From Pseudolactococcus raffinolactis NBRC 100932 (GTDB lineage: Bacteria; Bacillota; Bacilli; Lactobacillales; Streptococcaceae), in assembly GCF_001591765.1 (NCBI RefSeq), contig NZ_BCVN01000015.1, positions 1 through 41,455 on the forward strand: a DNA stretch of 41,455 bases. The letters are read 5' to 3'. The notes under the pieces are model-generated. The model had not been told where the DNA came from and did not search any database. It saw only the letters and a list, made by a program, of their open reading frames with translations. Shown here piece by piece: positions 1 through 5,626 of the stretch. Each line of letters begins with the position of its first letter. Positions within the stretch are counted from its first letter, which is position 1. Position numbers and translations under genes: made by a program.

Positions 1-8
1 TAAATAAT

Positions 9-50
9 AAGGTGTCTCAGTTTAGAAATTGGGACACCTTATTTTTATTT
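9..50 (+). terminator. Intrinsic terminator of a gene upstream of the window
   Basis: AAGGTGTC (9-16) pairs with GACACCTT (33-40); the stem extends inward with wobble pairs and is followed by a T-rich tail (ATTTTTATTT). It lies upstream of the first complete gene, so it probably ends a transcript entering from the left. Confidence 0.8.
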
Positions 51-58
51 GTTAAAGT

Positions 59-87
59 TTGCAATTTATTAAATAGAGGATTACACT
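59..87 (+). promoter_or_regulatory. Candidate promoter of the DUF308 membrane protein gene
   Basis: TTGCAA (59-64), a 17-bp spacer and TACACT (82-87) precede the gene that starts at 136. The elements are imperfect but well spaced, and the upstream transcript appears to terminate just before them. Confidence 0.4.
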
Positions 88-135
88 AGAGTTATAGAGG
101 TCGTTTCTCTAAAAAATAAAGAAAGAGGTATCTGT

Positions 136-657
136 ATGTTGACGTCAAAAAAAAGGTTTAATTTAGTACATTTTATTTTAGGGTTAGTGTTGTTTGTTAC
201 AGGGGTAGTCTCAATTTTTAATCCCTTGAGTAGTTTAATCGCAATCGTTGTTGTTTTTGCAATTTCTGCGATTTTTGAAGGGATTATTCAACTTGTATTC
301 CGAAGTCGTTTACATGAGTATACTGGTTATAAAGCAAATTCAGTTTTAGTATTAGGGATTTTAGATATTCTGATTGGGTTATTTCTTTTATTTAATATGA
401 CTGTCGGTATACTCGCCTTACCTTACATTTTTTCAGTTTGGTTCATTATTGACTCAATAGGCGAACTGATTGTTTCGGATATTTTCAAGTCAATTAACAC
501 AGGTTATTATTGGTTTAAAATCATCCTGAATATTTTAGGGCTCGTTTTGGGTATCATGATGCTGTTTAATCCCATTGTCTCTGCTTTAACGCTGAGTCTT
601 CTAGTCGGTTTCTACTTCTTATCTTCTGGCATTGATTTTATTGTGACTTCTTTCTAA
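136..657 (+). CDS. DUF308/HdeD-family integral membrane protein
   Basis: A 173-residue, strongly hydrophobic protein with about six predicted membrane segments and short loops. The pattern resembles two repeats of a three-helix unit, each with the motif hydrophobic-LFNP (FNPLSSL near residue 28, LFNPIVS near residue 142). This is the layout of the DUF308/HdeD family; E. coli HdeD is linked to acid resistance, but many Gram-positive members have no known role. The ATG at 136 is preceded by GAGG (125-128). It is flanked by a terminator upstream and a promoter-bearing gap downstream, so it is probably monocistronic. Family assignment is by pattern only and no substrate or partner can be named. 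Confidence 0.7.
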   Translation: MLTSKKRFNLVHFILGLVLFVTGVVSIFNPLSSLIAIVVVFAISAIFEGIIQLVFRSRLHEYTGYKANSVLVLGILDILIGLFLLFNMTVGILALPYIFSVWFIIDSIGELIVSDIFKSINTGYYWFKIILNILGLVLGIMMLFNPIVSALTLSLLVGFYFLSSGIDFIVTSF

Positions 658-795
658 TACGATATAATCAGTCATCCGAATTGCCATTTTGAGCTTATGA
701 GACACAGACTTTTTACTGAAATAGGAATGGCTAGAGGAATCTGGTCATTTTGTTTGCTATCTAAGTAGATAGTGTTTTGGGTAGACACAGACGTA

Positions 796-822
796 TTGCC
801 ACGTCAAGATGTATGTTATAAT
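796..822 (+). promoter_or_regulatory. Extended -10 promoter of the DUF3013 gene
   Basis: TGTTATAAT (814-822) is an extended -10 element; a TTGCCA (796-801) lies 15 bp upstream, a short spacer. The rest of the 246-bp gap (658-903) shows no ORF with a convincing start and no clear terminator for the gene before it. Confidence 0.6.
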
Positions 823-903
823 GAGATGATAACATTTTTAAAAAATTGAAAGCAACTTGGGGAGTTTAGCACTATAAAAACATCCCGATCATAAAGGAGA
901 AAC

Positions 904-1374
904 ATGTCAAAATACGGTTTTTTAGATGCCTTAGACAAGGCTTTAGCAAAAGATTTTACATATGATTATGAAATTAACTGGGATAAGAAAAATCATGCGG
1001 TAGAGATTTTTTATCTACTTGATGTTGAAAATCCAGGAGTGGCTGTTACAGATACGGAAGATGATGCTGAAGCTTCAAGTGAGAATATTTCATTTGAAGA
1101 TGCCGTTGTCTTTTATAATCCTACAAAATCAAAAATCGCTGTTGAGGATTATCTGGCTAGCTTTCCCTATGAGCCTAAAAAAGGTTTATCACAAGAATTT
1201 ATCACCTATTTCGTGGCTTTCTTACAAGAAACAGCGGATAATGAATTAGATGCGCTGACAGACTTTTTGAATTCTGACGAAGCAGAATTTGCAGGGACAT
1301 TTAACTTGGAAGCCTTTGAAAAAGGTCTGGCATCCCTAACAGAAACAACGTTTTTTGCCTATCCCAGGTATTAA
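904..1374 (+). CDS. DUF3013 family cytoplasmic protein
   Basis: A 156-residue acidic, soluble protein. The N-terminal stretch MSKYGFLDALDKAL followed by DYEINWDKKNHAVEI is typical of the DUF3013 family found in streptococci and lactococci, whose function is unknown. No catalytic or metal-binding motif is visible. The ATG at 904 has a good GGAG (896-899). The gene precedes a lipoprotein gene by 17 bp and lies upstream of prmA, an order I recall from other Streptococcaceae. The middle of the protein (about residues 45-62) is rich in Asp, Glu and Ser and is probably a flexible insertion. Confidence 0.8.
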   Translation: MSKYGFLDALDKALAKDFTYDYEINWDKKNHAVEIFYLLDVENPGVAVTDTEDDAEASSENISFEDAVVFYNPTKSKIAVEDYLASFPYEPKKGLSQEFITYFVAFLQETADNELDALTDFLNSDEAEFAGTFNLEAFEKGLASLTETTFFAYPRY

Positions 1375-1391
1375 TTAGGAGGACATAATCC

Positions 1392-1817
1392 ATGAAAAAA
1401 ATAATAGGTTTATTGGCTATTTTGTTGCTAGCGATTCTCACGATTACTGCTTGTGGTGGTAAAAAGACGGATACTAAAAAAACGTCAAGCACGTCCAAAA
1501 GTAAGGTAAGCAAGACTGTTTCAAAATCAAGTCAGTCTTCTTCAGCAACGACTAATAGTGATATTTCAGCGTCTACATCAGAATCAGTCCAAGAACATTT
1601 ACATGGAGAAGCTGAAGAAAGTCAGTGGTCTCAGCAGTCTAGTGAGGCTGCCAAAGTGATGACTGTTGCAGAGGCAAGACAAACTTTGCGTGAGCTTAAT
1701 ATCAACGATGGTAATTTTTCAAATGCCGATATTAATAAGTACATCTTAGAAGCACAGGCCGCAGGTCAAGAATTTGGTGCTTATATGGTAGCACAAGGTT
1801 TTGGTGCCTTAAATTAA
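1392..1817 (+). CDS. Small Ser/Lys-rich lipoprotein of unknown function
   Basis: A 141-residue precursor. Residues 1-20 form a lipoprotein signal (MKK, hydrophobic core, lipobox I-T-A-C with Cys at 21), so the mature protein should be lipid-anchored on the outer membrane face. Residues 22-80 are a low-complexity Lys/Ser/Thr linker; residues 88-141 form a compact helical C-terminal module (VMTVAEARQTLRELN ... AAGQEFGAYMVAQGFGALN). I do not recognise that module with confidence. AGGAGG precedes the ATG, and the gene follows the DUF3013 gene by 17 bp, so the two are probably cotranscribed and end at the hairpin at 1816. Confidence 0.75.
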   Translation: MKKIIGLLAILLLAILTITACGGKKTDTKKTSSTSKSKVSKTVSKSSQSSSATTNSDISASTSESVQEHLHGEAEESQWSQQSSEAAKVMTVAEARQTLRELNINDGNFSNADINKYILEAQAAGQEFGAYMVAQGFGALN

Positions 1818-1839
1818 AGAGCGAGTTATCGCTTTTTTG
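1816..1839 (+). terminator. Intrinsic terminator after the lipoprotein gene
   Basis: AGCGA (1820-1824) pairs with TCGCT (1829-1833) around a GTTA loop; the stem is lengthened by AAA/TTT pairs and ends in a T run. Confidence 0.7.
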
Positions 1840-1910
1840 TGTCAATCAATACTGACTAATCAATTAATAAAAAATATCACTTAAACGACTTGAAGAAATG
1901 AGTAAAAACA

Positions 1911-2867
1911 ATGAATAACTGGAATGAATTATCGGTCAAGGTTTCACGTGAAACCGAAGATGCTGTCAGCAATATTTTAATTGATGCTGGTGCACAAGGC
2001 GTTGCCATTGAAGACACGCAGGATTATCTAGATAATCTGGACAAATTTGGTGAGATTTTACCTGAGATTGAGCAGCTAGAGACGGTCATCATCAAGGCCT
2101 ACTATCCAGAAAACCTTTCAATTATTGAGATTGCGGAAAGTGTCAAAGCACAAATTTCAGGTCTTCTTGCATTTGATTTAAATCCTGGGGACTTTACTGT
2201 CACCACACAAAGTCTAGCTGAAAATGACTGGTCAGATAGTTGGAAACAGTACTTCTTACCGACTAGGATTTCCCACGGCTTAACCATTGTTCCGTCTTGG
2301 ACAGATTATGCGCCAGCATCTGCCGATGAAAAAATTATCCGCTTGGATCCAGGCATGGCTTTTGGGACAGGGACGCACCCAACGACTAAACTCTCTTTGT
2401 TTGCCTTGGAGCAGACCTTGCGGGGTGGTGAGACACTGGTAGATGTTGGCACTGGCTCAGGTGTTTTGTCTATCGCTGCGCATCTCCTAGGGGCTCAAAA
2501 CATCCATGCTTTCGATCTAGATGATGTGGCGGTGAAAGTTGCCGAAGAAAATATCCAGCTCAATCCTGATATGACTAACATCATCGTCAAACCAGGAGAC
2601 TTACTCCAAAACGTGATGATTAAAGCGCATGTCATCGTTGCTAATATCCTAGCCGACATTCTCATGAACGTCATTGACGATGCCTATAACCTCCTGTATG
2701 ACGGCGGATTCCTGATTATGAGCGGGATCATTGATAGCAAATCACAGATGATTCTGGATAAATGTCATGCGGCTGGTTTCGCCCTTGTGACGCGGATGCA
2801 GCAGGGCGAGTGGCACTGTGTCATTTTGCAGAAGGCAGATGACGACGCGAGTGTTGTTGGAGGGTAA
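1911..2867 (+). CDS. prmA: Ribosomal protein L11 methyltransferase
   Basis: A 318-residue protein of the usual length for PrmA, which transfers methyl groups from S-adenosylmethionine to lysines and the N-terminus of ribosomal protein L11. Residues 1-95 form the L11-recognition domain ([18 protein letters not shown]). The catalytic domain has [15 protein letters not shown] (about 145-160), SAM motif [15 protein letters not shown] and the post-motif VANILADIL. The start ATG at 1911 has only a weak upstream purine stretch. The gene is followed after 6 bp by rsmE, another translation-apparatus methyltransferase, and the pair ends at a strong terminator. Confidence 0.95.
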   Translation: MNNWNELSVKVSRETEDAVSNILIDAGAQGVAIEDTQDYLDNLDKFGEILPEIEQLETVIIKAYYPENLSIIEIAESVKAQISGLLAFDLNPGDFTVTTQSLAENDWSDSWKQYFLPTRISHGLTIVPSWTDYAPASADEKIIRLDPGMAFGTGTHPTTKLSLFALEQTLRGGETLVDVGTGSGVLSIAAHLLGAQNIHAFDLDDVAVKVAEENIQLNPDMTNIIVKPGDLLQNVMIKAHVIVANILADILMNVIDDAYNLLYDGGFLIMSGIIDSKSQMILDKCHAAGFALVTRMQQGEWHCVILQKADDDASVVGG

Positions 2868-2873
2868 GCGCAG

Positions 2874-3620
2874 ATGCAACAGTATTTTTTGAACCAAAAC
2901 TGCCCAGAGGTTGGCGCTACTTTTAGCCTTGAGAAAGCAGATAGCCACCACCTTTTCACCGTTATGCGAGCCCAGGCGGAAGAAAAAATTCAGGTCGTCT
3001 TTTCCGATCAAACCCTCACCTTGGCTCAGGTTAATGGTGATCAGGCAACTTTGATCCTGCTCGAAACTTTAGCAAGAACAGTAGAGCTACCCGTAGGCGT
3101 GACGATTGCTGTGGGACTTCCTAAGAGCGATAAATTAGAGTTTATCACGCAGAAAACGACTGAACTTGGGACACAAGCTATCTTGGCCTATCCAGCACAA
3201 TGGTCAGTGACCAAGCTTGATGCCAAGAAAGCTGCCAAAAAACAAGAACGTCTGCAAAAAATAGCCAAAGGTGCAGCAGAGCAGTCTAAACGCTTGATGA
3301 TTCCTAAGACAGAGATTTTGAGCAATCTCAAAGCCTTGACTGACCAGTTTGAGCAATATGATCAAGTTCTGGTTGCTTATGAAGAGTCAGCCAAATCGGG
3401 CGAAACAGCAGCCTTTGTTGACAGATTATCCCAGTTGAAGGCAGGTCAAAACCTGCTTGTCATTTTCGGTCCAGAAGGTGGATTATCACCAGAAGAAATC
3501 GATGTCTTCACGCAACTTGGTGCCGTTAAAATCGGCCTTGGGCCACGGATTATGCGAGCAGAGACAGCGCCTATGTATGTCTTGTCTGCTATTTCTTTTT
3601 ATACGGAATTAATGAAATAA
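2874..3620 (+). CDS. rsmE: 16S rRNA (uracil1498-N3)-methyltransferase RsmE
   Basis: A 248-residue SPOUT-fold methyltransferase that methylates N3 of U1498 in 16S rRNA. The N-terminal PUA-like domain covers about residues 1-70 (HHLFTVMRAQ); the trefoil-knot SAM site is seen in IFGPEGGLSPEEID and in GLGPRIMRAETAPMYVLSA near the C-terminus. The start ATG is set by a GGAGGG sequence lying in the last codons of prmA, which indicates translational coupling. Length and motifs are complete. Confidence 0.95.
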   Translation: MQQYFLNQNCPEVGATFSLEKADSHHLFTVMRAQAEEKIQVVFSDQTLTLAQVNGDQATLILLETLARTVELPVGVTIAVGLPKSDKLEFITQKTTELGTQAILAYPAQWSVTKLDAKKAAKKQERLQKIAKGAAEQSKRLMIPKTEILSNLKALTDQFEQYDQVLVAYEESAKSGETAAFVDRLSQLKAGQNLLVIFGPEGGLSPEEIDVFTQLGAVKIGLGPRIMRAETAPMYVLSAISFYTELMK

Positions 3621-3660
3621 ACACATTTAGGATAGTATCTGCTATTCTAAATGTGTTTTT
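3618..3660 (+). terminator. Strong intrinsic terminator of prmA-rsmE
   Basis: A 17-bp stem with one G-T wobble (3618-3634 with 3642-3658), loop of about 7 nt, ending in TTTTT. It separates the housekeeping operon from the A+T-rich island that follows. Confidence 0.9.
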
Positions 3661-3674
3661 AATTTCATAAATAT

Positions 3675-3703
3675 TTGAAAACGCATACACATCATGATAT
3701 GAT
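3675..3703 (+). promoter_or_regulatory. Promoter of the Rgg-type regulator with overlapping cre-like site
   Basis: TTGAAA (3675-3680), a 17-bp spacer and TATGAT (3698-3703), with an extended TG at 3695-3696, form a good promoter. The 15-mer at 3675-3689 (TTGAAAACGCATACA) fits every position of the CcpA consensus WTGNAANCGNWNNCW and covers the -35, where CcpA binding would be expected to repress. Binding itself is inferred. Confidence 0.6.
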
Positions 3704-3760
3704 TTAAGTTAAGAAAATTAGTTTATTGTTTGGGGGATTGATTAATAGGGAGTTGTAATT

Positions 3761-4599
3761 ATGAATTTTAGAGAACTAGGGGCGCTTTATAAAAAAGTAC
3801 GTCAGTCACGTGGCTATAGTATTAGTGATGTCACAAGCGATTGTTTGAATAAAAGTCAAATATCGAAGTTTGAAAATGGTAACTCGATGCTCTTGCTAGA
3901 TGGTTTTATGCATGCCGTAGCAGGTCTTAATATGACCATGAGCGAATTTTTCTTAGCTGTTGGGAATTTAGAGGCGGGAAATTTACACAAGTTTGGCGAA
4001 AAATTGAAAGACCACATTGATATACATGATATAGATGGTCTTAAAACCATGATTGTGCTGAATCCACGAACAAAAGAGAAGAAAATTTTCAATGTTTTGG
4101 TTAAATGTGCGATTCGTGAGTTATCAGGTCAAGATTTATTGACAGACGAGGAGTGTCAGTTTATTGATAAACACCTGACAGATATTGAGGATTGGACGAT
4201 ATTTGACGTCAATATTTTTGGTATGTGCCTAGAAGCCTTAAATACTGAATTAGTTTATCAACTGGGTTTGCAACTTGCAGAGAAAGATAACTTTTACAAA
4301 GATTTACCTTACAATGCTCAAGTGGTTAAAAAAACAGTTGTGAATTTATATGTTCATATGATTCTCCATGGACGGTTTGCATATGCTGATATATTTGAAA
4401 AAAACTGGAATTGTTGCTAAGAGTTAGCGATACTGAAGAAAGGATTGTCGTCCATATTTTTAAGAAAGTTTCGAAATATAGGCAGGGAAAAGCCCCAAAT
4501 CTTTTAGCAGAAATTGACAGAGATATTCAGGCTTTAAAAGATTTTGGGGCTCAAGGGTTGGCAAAAATGATTGAAATTTTTTTGATTAATTATGAATAA
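3761..4599 (+). CDS. Rgg/GadR/MutR-family regulator, split by a -1 frameshift
   Basis: The first 219 codons (3761-4420) begin with an XRE-type helix-turn-helix (LGALYKKVRQSRGYSISDV ... KSQISKFENG, residues 6-40), followed by helical repeats typical of the peptide-binding domain of Rgg proteins. The frame ends early at TAA 4418-4420. The -1 frame continues directly as LELLLRVSDTEERIVVHIFKK to TAA at 4597-4599, restoring a product of about 280 residues, the normal Rgg length. The join lies at a run of seven A (4398-4404). It may be a lost base, a phase-variable tract or programmed frameshifting (entry at 4399). Rgg regulators sense short peptides and often sit next to the gene for their peptide; here an 11-codon ORF lies just downstream on the other strand. 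AGGGAG (3747-3752) supports the ATG at 3761. Confidence 0.8.
4399..4430 (+). other. Candidate programmed -1 frameshift signal inside the Rgg gene
   Basis: The heptamer A-AAA-AAC (4399-4405) is in the zero frame required for tandem slippage (GAA AAA AAC). An 8-nt spacer follows, then a hairpin TTGCTAA (4414-4420), GAG loop, TTAGCGA (4424-4430). The zero-frame stop TAA (4418-4420) lies inside the stem. Slippery heptamer, spacer and stem fit the standard architecture, but a one-base deletion from an A8 tract would give the same sequence. Confidence 0.45.
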
Positions 4600-4602
4600 A
4601 AC

Positions 4603-4652
4603 CAGAGGCTGACCTAAGGCAAATTCTATCATGTCATCCTCTGATTTATTTT
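4603..4652. terminator. Bidirectional terminator between the Rgg gene and the 11-codon ORF
   Basis: CAGAGGCTGAC (4603-4613) pairs with GTCATCCTCTG (4633-4643) with one mismatch. A T-rich tail follows on the plus strand (ATTTATTTT); on the minus strand the stem is followed by GTTTTATT. It can end both the regulator mRNA and the short divergent transcript. Confidence 0.6.
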
Positions 4653-4659
4653 AAATATT

Positions 4660-4695
4660 TCAAGGATTTAAAAGTCCACGAAGAAAATCTAACAT
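4660..4695 (-). CDS. 11-residue peptide MLDFLRGLLNP, candidate leaderless signalling peptide
   Basis: ATG (4695-4693) to TGA (4662-4660) encodes MLDFLRGLLNP. AGGAGG (minus strand, plus coordinates 4703-4708) lies 7 nt before the ATG, one of the best ribosome binding sites in the window. An extended -10 TGGTAAAAT (4731-4723) would start transcription near 4716, and a hairpin follows the stop, giving a compact transcript of about 110 nt. The peptide has no signal sequence and is amphipathic/hydrophobic, like leaderless peptides sensed by some Rgg proteins (RopB with the 8-residue SIP is the precedent). The signalling role is inferred from position and gene signals. It could instead be a leader peptide or small toxin-like peptide. 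Confidence 0.5.
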   Translation of the reverse strand: MLDFLRGLLNP

Positions 4696-4722
4696 AAGTC
4701 TACCTCCTAATTTGATAGATTT

Positions 4723-4731
4723 ATTTTACCA
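4723..4731 (-). promoter_or_regulatory. Extended -10 promoter of the 11-codon ORF
   Basis: On the minus strand the sequence reads TGGTAAAAT. No good -35 lies 17 bp upstream, so an activator bound at the operator copy at 4755-4767 could be needed. Predicted transcription start is near 4716. Confidence 0.5.
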
Positions 4732-4754
4732 AATTTATAAGGGGCGAAACAGAG

Positions 4755-4805
4755 AGTTTCTAACTAGCAACACTTTTTATCAATAACTGTTTCTAGTTAG
4801 AAACT
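4755..4805. promoter_or_regulatory. Duplicated palindromic operator between divergent promoters
   Basis: AGTTTCTAACTAG (4755-4767) recurs as a perfect inverted copy at 4793-4805; matching extends to 17 of 18 bases (4755-4772 and 4788-4805). Each copy contains a small palindrome, AGTT-TCT-AACT. The palindrome centres (about 4760 and 4800) lie about 44 and 43 bp upstream of the two predicted starts (near 4716 on minus, near 4843 on plus). That is a position where activators commonly bind. The regulator is not proven; the adjacent Rgg protein is the obvious candidate. Confidence 0.55.
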
Positions 4806-4827
4806 TTGCGCAGAGGTGTATTTAGTT

Positions 4828-4836
4828 TGATACAAT
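4828..4836 (+). promoter_or_regulatory. Extended -10 promoter of the small secreted protein
   Basis: TGATACAAT (4828-4836) is an extended -10 element without a recognisable -35. The right operator copy ends 22 bp before it. Predicted start is near 4843, leaving a leader of about 76 nt. Confidence 0.5.
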
Positions 4837-4864
4837 TACTTTGTAAGTTTAGTTCGAACGATTT

Positions 4865-4902
4865 ACAAGAATTTGAACAAGAATGACATTTAAATTCTTG
4901 TT
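4865..4902 (+). other. Leader with two mutually exclusive hairpins
   Basis: ACAAGAATTT (4865-4874) and AACAAGAAT (4876-4884) are near-direct repeats that can both pair with the same downstream arm, AAATTCTTGTT (4892-4902). That arm ends just before the ribosome binding site AAAGGAG (4905-4911) of the secreted protein. Confidence 0.4.
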
Positions 4903-4918
4903 GGAAAGGAGAAATGTC

Positions 4919-5191
4919 ATGATTAAAAAAATGAAGAAAAATGCTCTATTGGTTGCGATTGTTGCAACTTTGTTTGGTTTGGGTGCGAAAAATGTTGCGT
5001 CAGCTGCTCAAGTCGCATCTGTTCCAAGTACTCGGTATGAAATCTGGTATGTTTATGGTGGTTCAAGGACAACTTATACGTGGAGAAATTTGAGTTTCCG
5101 AAATGGTTATAGTTATTCGACAACAAGTAAACGTCAAGATTACGGTATAAACCCAGGCTATCTCTACACATATCATTATACAACTTACTAA
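4919..5191 (+). CDS. Small secreted Tyr-rich protein
   Basis: A 90-residue precursor. The ATG at 4919 is 7 nt after GGAG (4908-4911), so I prefer it to the in-frame ATG at 4883. Residues 1-29 form a signal peptide (MIKKMKK, hydrophobic core, cleavage likely after ASA). The mature part of about 61 residues has 12 Tyr, 2 Trp, many Ser/Thr and no Cys, with segments such as YEIWYVYGGS and YLYTYHYTTY. The composition recalls lactococcin 972-type secreted bacteriocins, but I cannot align it convincingly, so its function is unknown. It lies downstream of the duplicated operator and is followed by the tail of an MFS transporter, so it is the likely output of the regulatory island. Confidence 0.75.
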   Translation: MIKKMKKNALLVAIVATLFGLGAKNVASAAQVASVPSTRYEIWYVYGGSRTTYTWRNLSFRNGYSYSTTSKRQDYGINPGYLYTYHYTTY

Positions 5192-5210
5192 AAAGCTAAC
5201 GTGGAGGCTT

Positions 5211-5447
5211 GTGTACAATACCATTCAAGAAAGTATCACTTCTGATTATCGTGCAACGATTCTCTCGATATTATCGTTAATCACTTCTTTATCCAGTAGT
5301 TTTTTCTACCTATTTTTAGGCTTTATTCACCAAAGCTATGGCAGCAAATTGATGCTTGATTTAATTAGTGCACTTGATTTATTCACGATGCTATGTTTTT
5401 GTGTGATGAATCACCATATAAGATTAGTGATGAGAAAGGATGCCTAA
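5211..5447 (+). pseudogene. C-terminal remnant of an MFS transporter
   Basis: The 78 codons read from GTG 5211 match only the end of a major facilitator: the motif SDYRATILSI that precedes one of the last helices, then two or three hydrophobic helices. A complete transporter is about 400 residues, so some four fifths are missing. GGAGG (5203-5207) is only 3 nt before the GTG, so translation is possible but the product could not form a transporter. The break is immediately after the secreted-protein gene, which suggests a deletion or recombination joint there. Confidence 0.65.
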
Positions 5448-5506
5448 TAATATGAAAAAATTCAAACCAGAAACCCAAAACCATTTCCCAAAAGAATCAC
5501 CTAATT

Positions 5507-5525
5507 AAGGCGCAAGCCTTTTTCT
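5507..5525 (+). terminator. Intrinsic terminator before rel
   Basis: AAGGC (5507-5511), GCAA tetraloop, GCCTT (5516-5520), then TTTTCTT. It closes the island. Confidence 0.75.
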
Positions 5526-5538
5526 TATCTCCAAAAAG

Positions 5539-5547
5539 TGTTAAAAT
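5539..5547 (+). promoter_or_regulatory. Extended -10 promoter of rel
   Basis: TGTTAAAAT (5539-5547), an extended -10 without a good -35, lies about 80 bp before the rel start codon. Confidence 0.5.
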
Positions 5548-5626
5548 AGTACTAATTATCATCATTTTAGGAAAGGATTGAGTTTCGACTGAGAGGTATG
5601 TCTAGGTTGGCTCAAAAATAAATACT

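Noticed and set aside
4919-5191. Firm assignment of the Tyr-rich secreted protein to the lactococcin 972 family
   Set aside because: Size, signal peptide and Tyr/Trp content agree, but I cannot align the conserved positions; left as unknown.
5452-5508. 18-codon ORF MKKFKPETQNHFPKESPN between the MFS remnant and the terminator
   Set aside because: The ribosome binding site is weak, it has no recognisable feature, and it sits in the decayed tail of the island; too little to call a gene.
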